A stretch of 38,535 bases of DNA from Trueperaceae bacterium (GTDB lineage: Bacteria; Deinococcota; Deinococci; Deinococcales; Trueperaceae): contig PWQI01000070.1 of assembly GCA_003556805.1 (NCBI GenBank), positions 1 to 38,535 of the forward strand, in the 5' to 3' direction. Positions 10,317 through 18,236 of this stretch are shown here, piece after piece. The number at the start of each line of letters is the position of its first letter. Position 1 is the first letter of the stretch. The position numbers were made by a program, and so were the translations under genes. Under the pieces are notes generated by a model. The model was not told the DNA's origin, made no database searches, and saw only the letters and a program-made list of their open reading frames with translations.

Positions 10317-11410
10317 GCGACGCGCAACGCTCCGCCGCCGCGACCGCGGCGGCGCTCGCGCACGAGGCGCCCGAGACGGTGCTGCGCGCCGCGATCATCG
10401 GGGTCGGCGGCATCTCCCAGGCCCACCGCGCCGGCTACCTCGCCGCAGGCGCGGAGGTCGTGGCGCTCGTCGATCCGCACCCGCGGGGCCTCGCCGAGCG
10501 CGCGAAGGCGTGGGGCGTGGAGCGCACCTACAGCGACTTCCGAGCGCTCTTCGCCGACGGCGACGTCGACGTCGTGTCGATCTGCGCCCCGACCTCGGTG
10601 CACGCGCCCGCCACGCTGGCGGCCGCGGCGGCCGGCGTCCACGTGCTGTGCGAGAAGCCGTTGGCCCTCGACCTCGACCAGGGACGCACGATGATCGACG
10701 CCTGCCGCGCCGCCGGGGTGGTGCTGATGGTCAACCACCAGCTCCGCTCGCACGGCGCCGTGGCGCTGGCGCAGCGCATCCTCGAGCGCGGCGATCTCGG
10801 CGAGATCACCCACGTGCGTCTGCGGCAAGCGCACGACTGGGCGGGCGCGCACGAGGTGCGCTCATCGTTCGCGACGCGGGCCAGTTCCGGGGGCGGCACG
10901 CTGCTCGACAACGGCTGCCATCTGATGGACCTGGCTCGCTACATCGGCGGGGACGTCGACGAGGTGTACGCCCGGACCGCGACACGCAAGTTCGCGGTCG
11001 AGCTCGAGGACACGGCCCACGTCTCCCTGCGTTTCGTGAGCGGCGCCATCGGCACGGTCGAGGTCGCGTGGACCGCGACCGGTTGGGAGGAGGGCTTCTG
11101 GATCTACGGTACGCAGGGCGCCCTCGAGTACACCAACCGTTCTGGCACGCCGGTGTTGCGCCACGCCTTCCGCGCCTCGCCGGGCACGACATGGGGCGAC
11201 ACCGACGTGAGCGAGCACCGCTTCGCCGGCGACGCGCCGCACGCTCGGCACGTCCGTGCGTTCCTGAGCGCCGTCGCCGGTGAGCGCGCGGTGCTGTGCA
11301 GCGGCGAGGACGGCCTCGAGGCGGTGCGGCTGATCATGGCCGCCTACGAGAGCGCCGAGCGCAACGCCCCCGTAGCGGTGCACGAGGCGCCGACCACGCT
11401 GCCGGTCTGA
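10313..11410 (+). CDS. Gfo/Idh/MocA family oxidoreductase
   Basis: [29 protein letters not shown] (Rossmann), [53 protein letters not shown] start overlaps the upstream ThuA stop by 4 nt. Confidence 0.9.
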   Translation: MSDAQRSAAATAAALAHEAPETVLRAAIIGVGGISQAHRAGYLAAGAEVVALVDPHPRGLAERAKAWGVERTYSDFRALFADGDVDVVSICAPTSVHAPATLAAAAAGVHVLCEKPLALDLDQGRTMIDACRAAGVVLMVNHQLRSHGAVALAQRILERGDLGEITHVRLRQAHDWAGAHEVRSSFATRASSGGGTLLDNGCHLMDLARYIGGDVDEVYARTATRKFAVELEDTAHVSLRFVSGAIGTVEVAWTATGWEEGFWIYGTQGALEYTNRSGTPVLRHAFRASPGTTWGDTDVSEHRFAGDAPHARHVRAFLSAVAGERAVLCSGEDGLEAVRLIMAAYESAERNAPVAVHEAPTTLPV

Positions 11411-11420
11411 GGGCACCGCC

Positions 11421-12344
11421 TCACGAACGCTGCGCCAGGCTGGTCACCGCGACCCAGGTGCCCTCGGGGAGGTGCGATCGGAGGCGGTCGGCCAGCGCCG
11501 ACGCCGCCCGGGCGTCGCGCGCCAGCGCGAAGCACGTCGCACCCGATCCGCTCATCGCCACGGGCCCGTCGTGCATCAGGCGCATGCGCTCGAGCAGCGC
11601 GCCGACCAGCGGTACCTGCTCGGCCACGCCCGCCTCGAGGTCGTTCACGATCGCGGGGCCGCGCCACCACGGCGCGGTGCCGCCCACCGGCGACCGCCCA
11701 GGGGACCACCAGCCGTACGCCTCGGCGGCGCTCACGGCCACACCCGGGTTGACGAGCACCACTGGCTGCGCGGGCACGTCGACCGGCTCGAGTCGCTCGC
11801 CGCGGCCACGTGCCCGCGCGGCCACGGCAGCCTGTACGAAGAAGGGCACGTCGCTGCCGAGTCCTGCCGCCAGCGTCGCCAGGTCGCAGCCGGCCGGGTA
11901 GCGTTCGGCCAGCATGCGCAGCACCGTGGCCGCGTCGCTCGAGCCGCCCCCCAGGCCCGCCGCGATGGGCACGCGCTTGGTCAGCCGCCAGCGCAGCGCC
12001 GGCACGCGCACCCCGGCGGCCGCCGCGGCCGCGCGGTACGCCTGCGCCGCCCGCAGCACCAGGTTGCTGCCGTCCACGCTCATGGGCTGCGCGTCGAGCC
12101 ACGGGTCGCCGCCGCTCGCGCCGCGCTCGAGCGTGTCGCCGACGTGCTCGCCCTGGGGCGCGACGGTGCCGGCGCCGGCGGACACCGAGTCGTGTTCGCG
12201 GTACGCCACCTCGTCCGCGAGCGTCAGGCGGGCCATGACGCCGTCGAGTTCGTGGTACCCGTCGGGGCGACGAGCCAGCACGCTCAGCGAGAGGTTGACC
12301 TTGGCCGGGGCCGGTGCGCGCTGGGCCGTGTCGGTGCCGGTCAC
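11421..12344 (-). CDS. ispE: 4-diphosphocytidyl-2-C-methyl-D-erythritol kinase
   Basis: APAKVNLSLSVLARRPDGYHELDGVM, KRVPIAAGLGGGSSDAATVL, GPVAMSGSGATCFAL; GTG start overlaps the ispD stop. Confidence 0.93.
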   Translation of the reverse strand: MTGTDTAQRAPAPAKVNLSLSVLARRPDGYHELDGVMARLTLADEVAYREHDSVSAGAGTVAPQGEHVGDTLERGASGGDPWLDAQPMSVDGSNLVLRAAQAYRAAAAAAGVRVPALRWRLTKRVPIAAGLGGGSSDAATVLRMLAERYPAGCDLATLAAGLGSDVPFFVQAAVAARARGRGERLEPVDVPAQPVVLVNPGVAVSAAEAYGWWSPGRSPVGGTAPWWRGPAIVNDLEAGVAEQVPLVGALLERMRLMHDGPVAMSGSGATCFALARDARAASALADRLRSHLPEGTWVAVTSLAQRS

Positions 12345-13003
12345 GGCAGCGCCGCCAGGAGGCTGCGGGCGTAGGCCTCGGCGAGTCGCAGGTCCGCTGG
12401 GGTCGTGACCTTCATGAGGTGTGCTCCGCCGTCGACCAGCGCGACGTCGACCCCGAGACGGCGAACGAGCGCGGCGTCGTCGGTCGCGGTGACGCCGTCG
12501 GCGCGGGCGGCCGCGTGCGCCTCGAGCAGCAGCGCGCGTTCGAACGCCTGCGGGGTCTGCACCGCGCGCAGGAGCGAGCGGTCGACGCTGCTCCCGTCGC
12601 GGGCGTCGATGAGGCTGTCGGCCACCGGCATCACGACGCTGAGGGCACGTGCCGTCTCCAACGCCGCCGCGACCGCCGCGATCGTGGCCGCGTCGATGAA
12701 CGGTCGAGCGGCGTCGTGCACGAGCACGAACGGCCGCTCGGTGGCTAACAGCAGGCGCTCGACGGTCGCCTGGCGCGTGTCGGCGCCCGCCACGACGCGG
12801 GCGCCCGGCACCAGCGCCGCGGTGCGCTCGACGTCGGCTGCGGGTACGGCGATCACGACCTCCGCGACGTACGGGCGGAGCGCGTCGACCGACCACGCGA
12901 GCAGGGGGCGGCCGGCGAGCGACACGAACGCCTTGGGTCCGCGGCCGAGCCGAACGCCGCCCCCGGCGGCCGGGATCAGCGCCGCCAGGCGGTCGGCCTC
13001 CAC
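12341..13003 (-). CDS. ispD: 2-C-methyl-D-erythritol 4-phosphate cytidylyltransferase
   Basis: ALIPAAGGGVRLGRGPKAFVSLAGRPLL, VLVHDAARPFIDAA, VQTPQAFERALL, TDDAALVRRLG. Confidence 0.93.
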   Translation of the reverse strand: MEADRLAALIPAAGGGVRLGRGPKAFVSLAGRPLLAWSVDALRPYVAEVVIAVPAADVERTAALVPGARVVAGADTRQATVERLLLATERPFVLVHDAARPFIDAATIAAVAAALETARALSVVMPVADSLIDARDGSSVDRSLLRAVQTPQAFERALLLEAHAAARADGVTATDDAALVRRLGVDVALVDGGAHLMKVTTPADLRLAEAYARSLLAALP

Positions 13004-13004
13004 C

Positions 13005-13586
13005 TCAGTCGTCCTTCCAGCGCGGCGCGTGGTCGTTGTCGAGCGCCAGCAGGTCGAGCACCCGAGCGGTCACGCCGCGCAGCAGCGTGGCGACGTCGTC
13101 GGGGCGGGGGTAGAAGCCGGGCGAGGCCGGCATGATCACGGCGCCCGCATCGGAGGCGCTCAGCATGTTCTGCAGCATGGGCCGCGAGTACGGTGCCTCG
13201 CGCACGACCAGCACGAGCGGGCGACGCTCCTTCAAGGTCACGTGGGCCGCCCTGCTCACCAGGTTGTCGGTGAAGCCCAGCGCCACCTTCGCCAGGGTGC
13301 CGGCGGAGCACGGCACGATGACCATCGCGTGGGCACGGAAGCTACCAGACGCGATGCCGGCCCCGAGGTCGGCGTCCTTGTGGACGACGTCGGCGAGCGC
13401 TTCGATGGCCTTGAGGCCAAGGTCGCTCTCGGTCGGGATGACCTGCTTGGCACCGTTCGTCACGATCAGGTGCGTCTCGATCTGCGCTGACACGCTCCCG
13501 AGGTCACGGAGGGCGGTGAGCAGGTCGACCGCGTAGGGGATCCCGCTGCCACCGGAGAGCGCCACGATCACGCGTCGGATCGGCAT
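13005..13586 (-). CDS. ubiX: UbiX family flavin prenyltransferase
   Basis: RRVIVALSGGSGIPYAVDLL, IASGSFRAHAMVIVPCSAGTLAKVALGFTDNLVSRAAHVTLKERRPLVLVVREAPYS. Confidence 0.93.
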   Translation of the reverse strand: MPIRRVIVALSGGSGIPYAVDLLTALRDLGSVSAQIETHLIVTNGAKQVIPTESDLGLKAIEALADVVHKDADLGAGIASGSFRAHAMVIVPCSAGTLAKVALGFTDNLVSRAAHVTLKERRPLVLVVREAPYSRPMLQNMLSASDAGAVIMPASPGFYPRPDDVATLLRGVTARVLDLLALDNDHAPRWKDD

Positions 13587-13681
13587 GGCGTACCCTACCG
13601 CGCCCCGGCGCCAGGACCGTGCCCTAGGCCCAGGCGAGCGCGGCGCCCGTCGCGTACGATGCCTCGACACGAGGAGGGGCC

Positions 13682-14017
13682 ATGCGCCACGAACCATCCG
13701 AGCCGATCGACGTGCTGCGCCACGAGCAACGCCGCGCGCGCCGGCCGCACGGCACCGCCCCGATCGCGCGGCCGCGCGGTGGCTGGCGCATGCTCGCCGG
13801 TGTCGCCGTGGGCATCGCGCGCTTCGTCGGCACCGACGTGCGACTGGTGCGCGTGTTGTGGGTCGTGAGCGTGGTCCCGTCGCTCGGTATCACCGTGCTC
13901 GGCTACCTGGCGCTGTGGCTCCTGCTGCCCCTCGATACGAACGGCGGGGGCGCCGCGCTCGGCGCGGTGCCCCAGCCGCGGACACCAACCGTCGACGGAA
14001 CCGGCCGGGGCGTCTAG
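13682..14017 (+). CDS. PspC domain-containing protein
   Basis: AGVAVGIARFVGTDVRLVRVLWVVSVVPSLGITVLGYLALWLLLP; SD GAGGAGG upstream. Confidence 0.8.
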   Translation: MRHEPSEPIDVLRHEQRRARRPHGTAPIARPRGGWRMLAGVAVGIARFVGTDVRLVRVLWVVSVVPSLGITVLGYLALWLLLPLDTNGGGAALGAVPQPRTPTVDGTGRGV

Positions 14018-15567
14018 ACGACGATCCGCACTGGCGACTCGAGCAGCTCCGCCACGCGCGCCAGGAGCTGGGCGGCGTCGGACCCGTCTGCGCCCTCCCC
14101 CGACATCGTCAGGTAGGCGCGCCTGCCACCGCTGAGGGTGTCGATCAAGATGCGGCCCAGCATGAGCACCGGTGCATCGAGCTGCAGCACGGCATCGTCG
14201 ATGCCGAGCTCCGACAGGTCCGCGACCACCAGGTCGACGGTACCGTCGTCGTCGGAAGCGCCCGCCGCCATCGTCCGCTCCAGCGCCGCTACGGTGGAGG
14301 CGAAGTCGCTGGTCTCGGACACGCGCGCGCGCCGCACGTCGCCTGCGTCGATCGACGCGAGTGCCACGACCCCACCGCGCGTCGCGAGCGCCTTCTGCCC
14401 CGCCCGGAGCAAGAACGCGCCGATGGGAACGGGGGCGTCGCGGCCGAGATCGACGGCCAGGTCGGCCTGTGCGGCGACGAGCGCCGTCAGGTCGACCTGA
14501 CGGCGCCAGACGTGGCGGTGGCGCAGGAGCGGGACATCGCGGCCGATCGTGGCCTGGCCGGCATGGGGTGACGGAACCGCTACGGGCGGTGCGATCGCTC
14601 CGTCGGCCAGGCCGGCATGGAGGCCGACGTCGTCGGGTTCGTGGGTGCGCACGTGCGCGTCGTCGAGCGACGCGGCCAGGTCGGCGGGCACGTCGTCGTC
14701 CACGCCTGCGGACACGTCGCCGGCATCCACGTCGTCGCTGGGCGGCTGGTCGGCGGGCAGCGGGTCGGGGAGCACGCCGTCGCGGGCGGCGGCAGGCTCG
14801 TCGATGCTCGGTACGGCGCCCATCCCGGCGTTCGCGCCCCAGGTCGGTTCGTCATCCGTCTCGTCCCCGAGTTCGGGTCCAGATGCCCACGCGCTCGGCG
14901 CGCCGTACCCCTCGTCGTCGTCATCCGCGAAGAGCGCGGGCGGTTCGTCGCCGTCGGCCTGCCGGCTGGGACCGGCGCCGAACAGGTCGGGGAGCCCGTG
15001 ATCGCTCGCGACGTCGCTGCTCGGCGCGCTCATAGCGGCGCTGCCGACGTCGTCGCTCTCGTCGCTCGGAGCGTCGTCGCGTGGCTCCGGCTCGTCGTCG
15101 CCCTCGACCAGGAGGTCCTCTTCGAGATCGTCCATGTCGACCTCGACGGCCGGCGCTGCCGCTCGGTCGTCGCGGTCGTCCTCGCCGTCGAGCGACCCGG
15201 CATCGCTCCAGAGCAGGCCGTCGTCGTCGGACTCCACCGCGCTCTCGCGGTCGCCGTCGCCGTCGGACGAGCCTTCGTCGAAGAGGAAGATGTCGTCGTC
15301 GATCGTGGACGTGGGTTCGACCTCGTCGCGCGCCACCTCCGCCCGGCCGGCGCGGATGTCGGCGTCGGGCCAGGCCTGCATGCCCTCGGGCACGGGTTCC
15401 GGCGTGGGATCGATCGCCTCATCGCCCGCCATGACGCGCGCCAGGTACTCGAGCACGTCGCGCTCCACGACACGCCCCTCGTCGCCGCTGCCGCGCAGCC
15501 GGCGCCAATCGACGTTGTTCTCCTCGGCCAACCGCCTGGCCAGCGGTGCGATGTTGGGTTGGTCCAC
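14014..15567 (-). CDS. E3-binding (PSBD) domain protein with long acidic linker and degenerate 2-oxoacid dehydrogenase E2 acyltransferase-like C-terminal domain
   Basis: GTG at 15567 with SD AGGAGG. N-term NIAPLARRLAEENNVDWRRLRGSGDEGRVVERDVLEYLARV matches PSBD. Asp/Glu-rich middle. C-term ...LDAPVLMLGRILIDTLSGGRRAYLTMSGEGADGSDAAQLLARVAELLESP resembles the E2 C-terminus but lacks DHRxxDG. Confidence 0.75.
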   Translation of the reverse strand: MDQPNIAPLARRLAEENNVDWRRLRGSGDEGRVVERDVLEYLARVMAGDEAIDPTPEPVPEGMQAWPDADIRAGRAEVARDEVEPTSTIDDDIFLFDEGSSDGDGDRESAVESDDDGLLWSDAGSLDGEDDRDDRAAAPAVEVDMDDLEEDLLVEGDDEPEPRDDAPSDESDDVGSAAMSAPSSDVASDHGLPDLFGAGPSRQADGDEPPALFADDDDEGYGAPSAWASGPELGDETDDEPTWGANAGMGAVPSIDEPAAARDGVLPDPLPADQPPSDDVDAGDVSAGVDDDVPADLAASLDDAHVRTHEPDDVGLHAGLADGAIAPPVAVPSPHAGQATIGRDVPLLRHRHVWRRQVDLTALVAAQADLAVDLGRDAPVPIGAFLLRAGQKALATRGGVVALASIDAGDVRRARVSETSDFASTVAALERTMAAGASDDDGTVDLVVADLSELGIDDAVLQLDAPVLMLGRILIDTLSGGRRAYLTMSGEGADGSDAAQLLARVAELLESPVRIVV

Positions 15568-15686
15568 GCGCAACCTCCTGGTGTCGTGCTCGCTCCGTAC
15601 GTTCGGACAGTCTACGGAAACGGGCGCCGCCGGGGGCGCGAAGGTCCTCACTCCGCAGCCACCCGTGCGTGCTCGTCGGAGTCAGA

Positions 15687-15732
15687 CGCCCCTGACGCGG
15701 GCGGCGCGTCCGCGCCGCAGGCGTCAGGGGCG
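15687..15732. terminator. large near-perfect hairpin at the 3' end of the PASTA gene (possible bidirectional terminator)
   Basis: CGCCCCTGACGC-GG-GCGGCGCG-TC-CGCGCCGC-AG-GCGTCAGGGGCG; outer 12-bp arms and inner 8-bp arms, separated by a mismatched GG/AG. Confidence 0.5.
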
Positions 15733-16980
15733 CCAGGCTTGGAAGAAGCTCCCGTTGATGAAGGTCTGCAGGAGCGGTTCGTCGCCCTCGATGCGGATCG
15801 ACGTCACCACACCCTCGCCGGCCGCCAACTCGCGATCGAGCACGGTTCGCTCCCCGTCAGCGTCGCTGACGACGAGCGTGAGCCGGTACGGTTCGCGCGT
15901 CAGCGACGCGACGCCGACCTGGCTCGGGTCGAAGCGGAACGGTATGAGCCGGCTCCCGTCGGCCTGCATCGTGGTCGTCCCGGGCGCGGGGACGTCGGGT
16001 TCTGCCGGTGGTGCGCTGGTGTCCCCGGGGACGACCCGGTCGAAGGCGAACGGCTCCCGCTCGAGATCCCGTTGGATGACGTCTTGTACGGGTCCGTTGA
16101 CAACCAGGGCCACGGGGCTGCCGACGACGGTATAGCCGGCGGGACGGACCTCGAGCACCCCGGCGGGGCGTGTCGGGTCGTCGACGAGCCGCACCGGACC
16201 GAGCGCGAGCTGGGCCGCCCGGATCGCCAACTGCGCCTGCCACAACGGTTGTCCCTCGACCTGCGGGACGCGGACCACGCGCGTGCCCTCCAGCGCGTAC
16301 ACGAGCGTCACGGGGGTGCTGGGCATCACCTCGGAGCCGGCCACCGGACGTTGATCGGTGACGGTGTTCGGGCGATCGAAGCTCAGGTCGGCGGCCACGG
16401 CGTCGACGCGCCTGACGCCGGCCTCGGTGAGCGCCGCACGCGCCTCTTCGAGGGTCATGCCCCGCACGTCGGGGAGATCGATCGGGTTGCCGTCCATCCC
16501 CCGGCTCACCTCGATCGTGAGCGCCTCGCCCTGATCCAACAGGCTGCCGGCCTCCGGGCGTTGGGCGACCACCAACCCGACCGGTCGGTCGGTGCTGACG
16601 TACACGACCCGCTCCACGCCGATCGCGAGGTCGGCGGCACGCGCCAACGCATCGCGCTCGGGCAGGCCGACCAGCGTCGGGACCTGCCTTGCCTCGGCGC
16701 CGGCGTTCACGCCCAGACTGACGGTCCGGCCGCCGCGCACCACGCTGCCGCTCGGCGGCGTCTGCGACACGACGGTCCCCGGCGCGGCGGCGGCGTCTAG
16801 ATCGGGGTACGTGAGCACGCGCAACCCCTCGGCCCGGAGCCGTTCGGTCGCGTCGGCGTACGGCACGCCACGCACGTCCGGCAGGCGCACGTCGGCGACG
16901 CTGAGGTAGTCGGCCGTGGTGAGCGCGGCTGCGACGACGAGTCCGGCGGCCGCGAACACGAGCACCACGATGCGAATCAT
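15724..16980 (-). CDS. PASTA domain-containing protein (single N-terminal TM, multiple PASTA repeats, no kinase domain)
   Basis: MIRIVVLVFAAAGLVVAAALTTADYLS TM segment; repeated PDVRGVPYADATERLRAEGL..., VPTLVGLPERDALARAADL..., LPDVRGMTLEEARAALTEAGV..., VPQVEGQPLWQAQLAIRAAQL.... Confidence 0.85.
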   Translation of the reverse strand: MIRIVVLVFAAAGLVVAAALTTADYLSVADVRLPDVRGVPYADATERLRAEGLRVLTYPDLDAAAAPGTVVSQTPPSGSVVRGGRTVSLGVNAGAEARQVPTLVGLPERDALARAADLAIGVERVVYVSTDRPVGLVVAQRPEAGSLLDQGEALTIEVSRGMDGNPIDLPDVRGMTLEEARAALTEAGVRRVDAVAADLSFDRPNTVTDQRPVAGSEVMPSTPVTLVYALEGTRVVRVPQVEGQPLWQAQLAIRAAQLALGPVRLVDDPTRPAGVLEVRPAGYTVVGSPVALVVNGPVQDVIQRDLEREPFAFDRVVPGDTSAPPAEPDVPAPGTTTMQADGSRLIPFRFDPSQVGVASLTREPYRLTLVVSDADGERTVLDRELAAGEGVVTSIRIEGDEPLLQTFINGSFFQAWRP

Positions 16981-17069
16981 GCCTGCAACGGTAGCACGCA
17001 CCTCGCCGCAGTCCCGACGTCGAGACAGCACACACACGGCTGATCCGAGTGCCGGTAGCATGCGCGATC

Positions 17070-17690
17070 ATGGCTGCGATCGCCCCCCACCTGGTCTGGC
17101 CCCCCGCATACGAGCCCGATGAGCACAGCGAGATCGCGTGGCTGTTGCGCGCCGAGCGCGCCGGCGTGCCGGTGGCCCCGATGGTGGTGGTGCCGACGGA
17201 CGTCGAGACCGGGTTCTACGCCCTCAACAACCTGCCGGAGCAGTTGCTGCGCCTGTTCGACGGCGTGGCGGGAGACGACCCCGACGAGGACGATCTCGAA
17301 GAGATCGCGCCCCACGCGCGCGAGTTGGTGCGCGGCCGCGCGCTGCTCGACGAGGTGGTCGAGCGCCTCTACGAGGCCTTCGCCACGCTGCCGGAGCACG
17401 TCGTGGTACGCCGCGAGGGCGCGGACGGCGTGGCGACCTGGCGCGGCCGCGACGCCCTCCTGGCACTCAAGCGCATCTGGGCCGACGACTGGGAGGTCGA
17501 CGCGATCGCGACGCGGTTGCGCGCCGGGCACGGCCTGGCGCCCCGCGGCCAGAGCGTGCTGGTCCACGACGCGCTGCTGACACGCTCGCGCGAACCGCTC
17601 GGCTTCGGGCCGGCCGGCGCGGCGGTCGACGCCTGGAGCGATCGGGCGGGGCGACTCGCGCGGCTACGGCTGGTCGACGACGCGCGCTGA
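17070..17690 (+). CDS. conserved-looking hypothetical protein (weak resemblance to the N-terminus of PEP synthase/PPDK-type ATP-grasp proteins)
   Basis: MAAIAPHLVWPPAYEPDEHSEIAWLLRAERAGVPVAPMVVVPTDVETGFYALNNLPEQLLRLFDG...; ATG 8 nt after TAGCAT. Confidence 0.6.
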   Translation: MAAIAPHLVWPPAYEPDEHSEIAWLLRAERAGVPVAPMVVVPTDVETGFYALNNLPEQLLRLFDGVAGDDPDEDDLEEIAPHARELVRGRALLDEVVERLYEAFATLPEHVVVRREGADGVATWRGRDALLALKRIWADDWEVDAIATRLRAGHGLAPRGQSVLVHDALLTRSREPLGFGPAGAAVDAWSDRAGRLARLRLVDDAR

Positions 17691-17704
17691 CCGGCGCGGC
17701 GGCG

Positions 17705-18235
17705 TCATTTGCGCAACTGCGTCGGCGTTGCGAACGTCGCCCGGACCTGGCTGGTGGGCTCGAACGTGATGTACGCGTCCGGGGTGACGCCGCGCACGAT
17801 CTTCAGGACGGCGTCGCTGCGGCGCCGCGGCAGGACCACGAACAGGATCCGCACGTCCCCTCGCATGCCTTGGCCGTTCACGACGGTGACGCCGTAGCCC
17901 GCCTGCCTGAGCAGGTGCTCGCTCGAGGGGGCGTCGACCGGCGTGACGATCCGCATCAGGACGTCACCGGCTGCGATCCAGCGCTCCACCGAGACGCCGA
18001 GCATGGTGCCGGTCGCGTAGCCGGCGGCGTACGCGACGAACTTCACCGGGCTGTCGAGGGTGGAGAGCACCTGCGCGGCCGCGACCAGCCAGATCAGCGA
18101 CTCGAAGAACGACAGCGTGCCGGCGATAGCGCGCTTGCCCCGCACCAAGAAGGTGATACGAAGCGTGCCGATGGAGACGTCGGTGATGCGAAGCGCGAAG
18201 ATGAGCAGCGCGCTCGCCAACAGCGGTAGGTCCAC
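17705..18235 (-). CDS. DUF2179/UPF0316 family membrane protein
   Basis: IFALRITDVSIGTLRITFLVRGKRAIAGTLSFFESLIWLVAAAQVL...FVAYAAGYATGTMLGVSVERWIA. Confidence 0.85.
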   Translation of the reverse strand: MDLPLLASALLIFALRITDVSIGTLRITFLVRGKRAIAGTLSFFESLIWLVAAAQVLSTLDSPVKFVAYAAGYATGTMLGVSVERWIAAGDVLMRIVTPVDAPSSEHLLRQAGYGVTVVNGQGMRGDVRILFVVLPRRRSDAVLKIVRGVTPDAYITFEPTSQVRATFATPTQLRK

Positions 18236-18236
18236 G

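Noticed and set aside
14515-15432. Triplet-rich region (GTCGTC/GACGAC-like) considered as a DNA tandem repeat
   Set aside because: No regular repeat period; explained by Asp/Glu/Ala-rich disordered coding sequence.
14617-16800. 727-aa plus-strand ORF spanning the PSBD-protein and PASTA loci
   Set aside because: Antisense to two better-supported genes (SD, domain motifs, promoters); composition is typical of a GC-driven shadow ORF.
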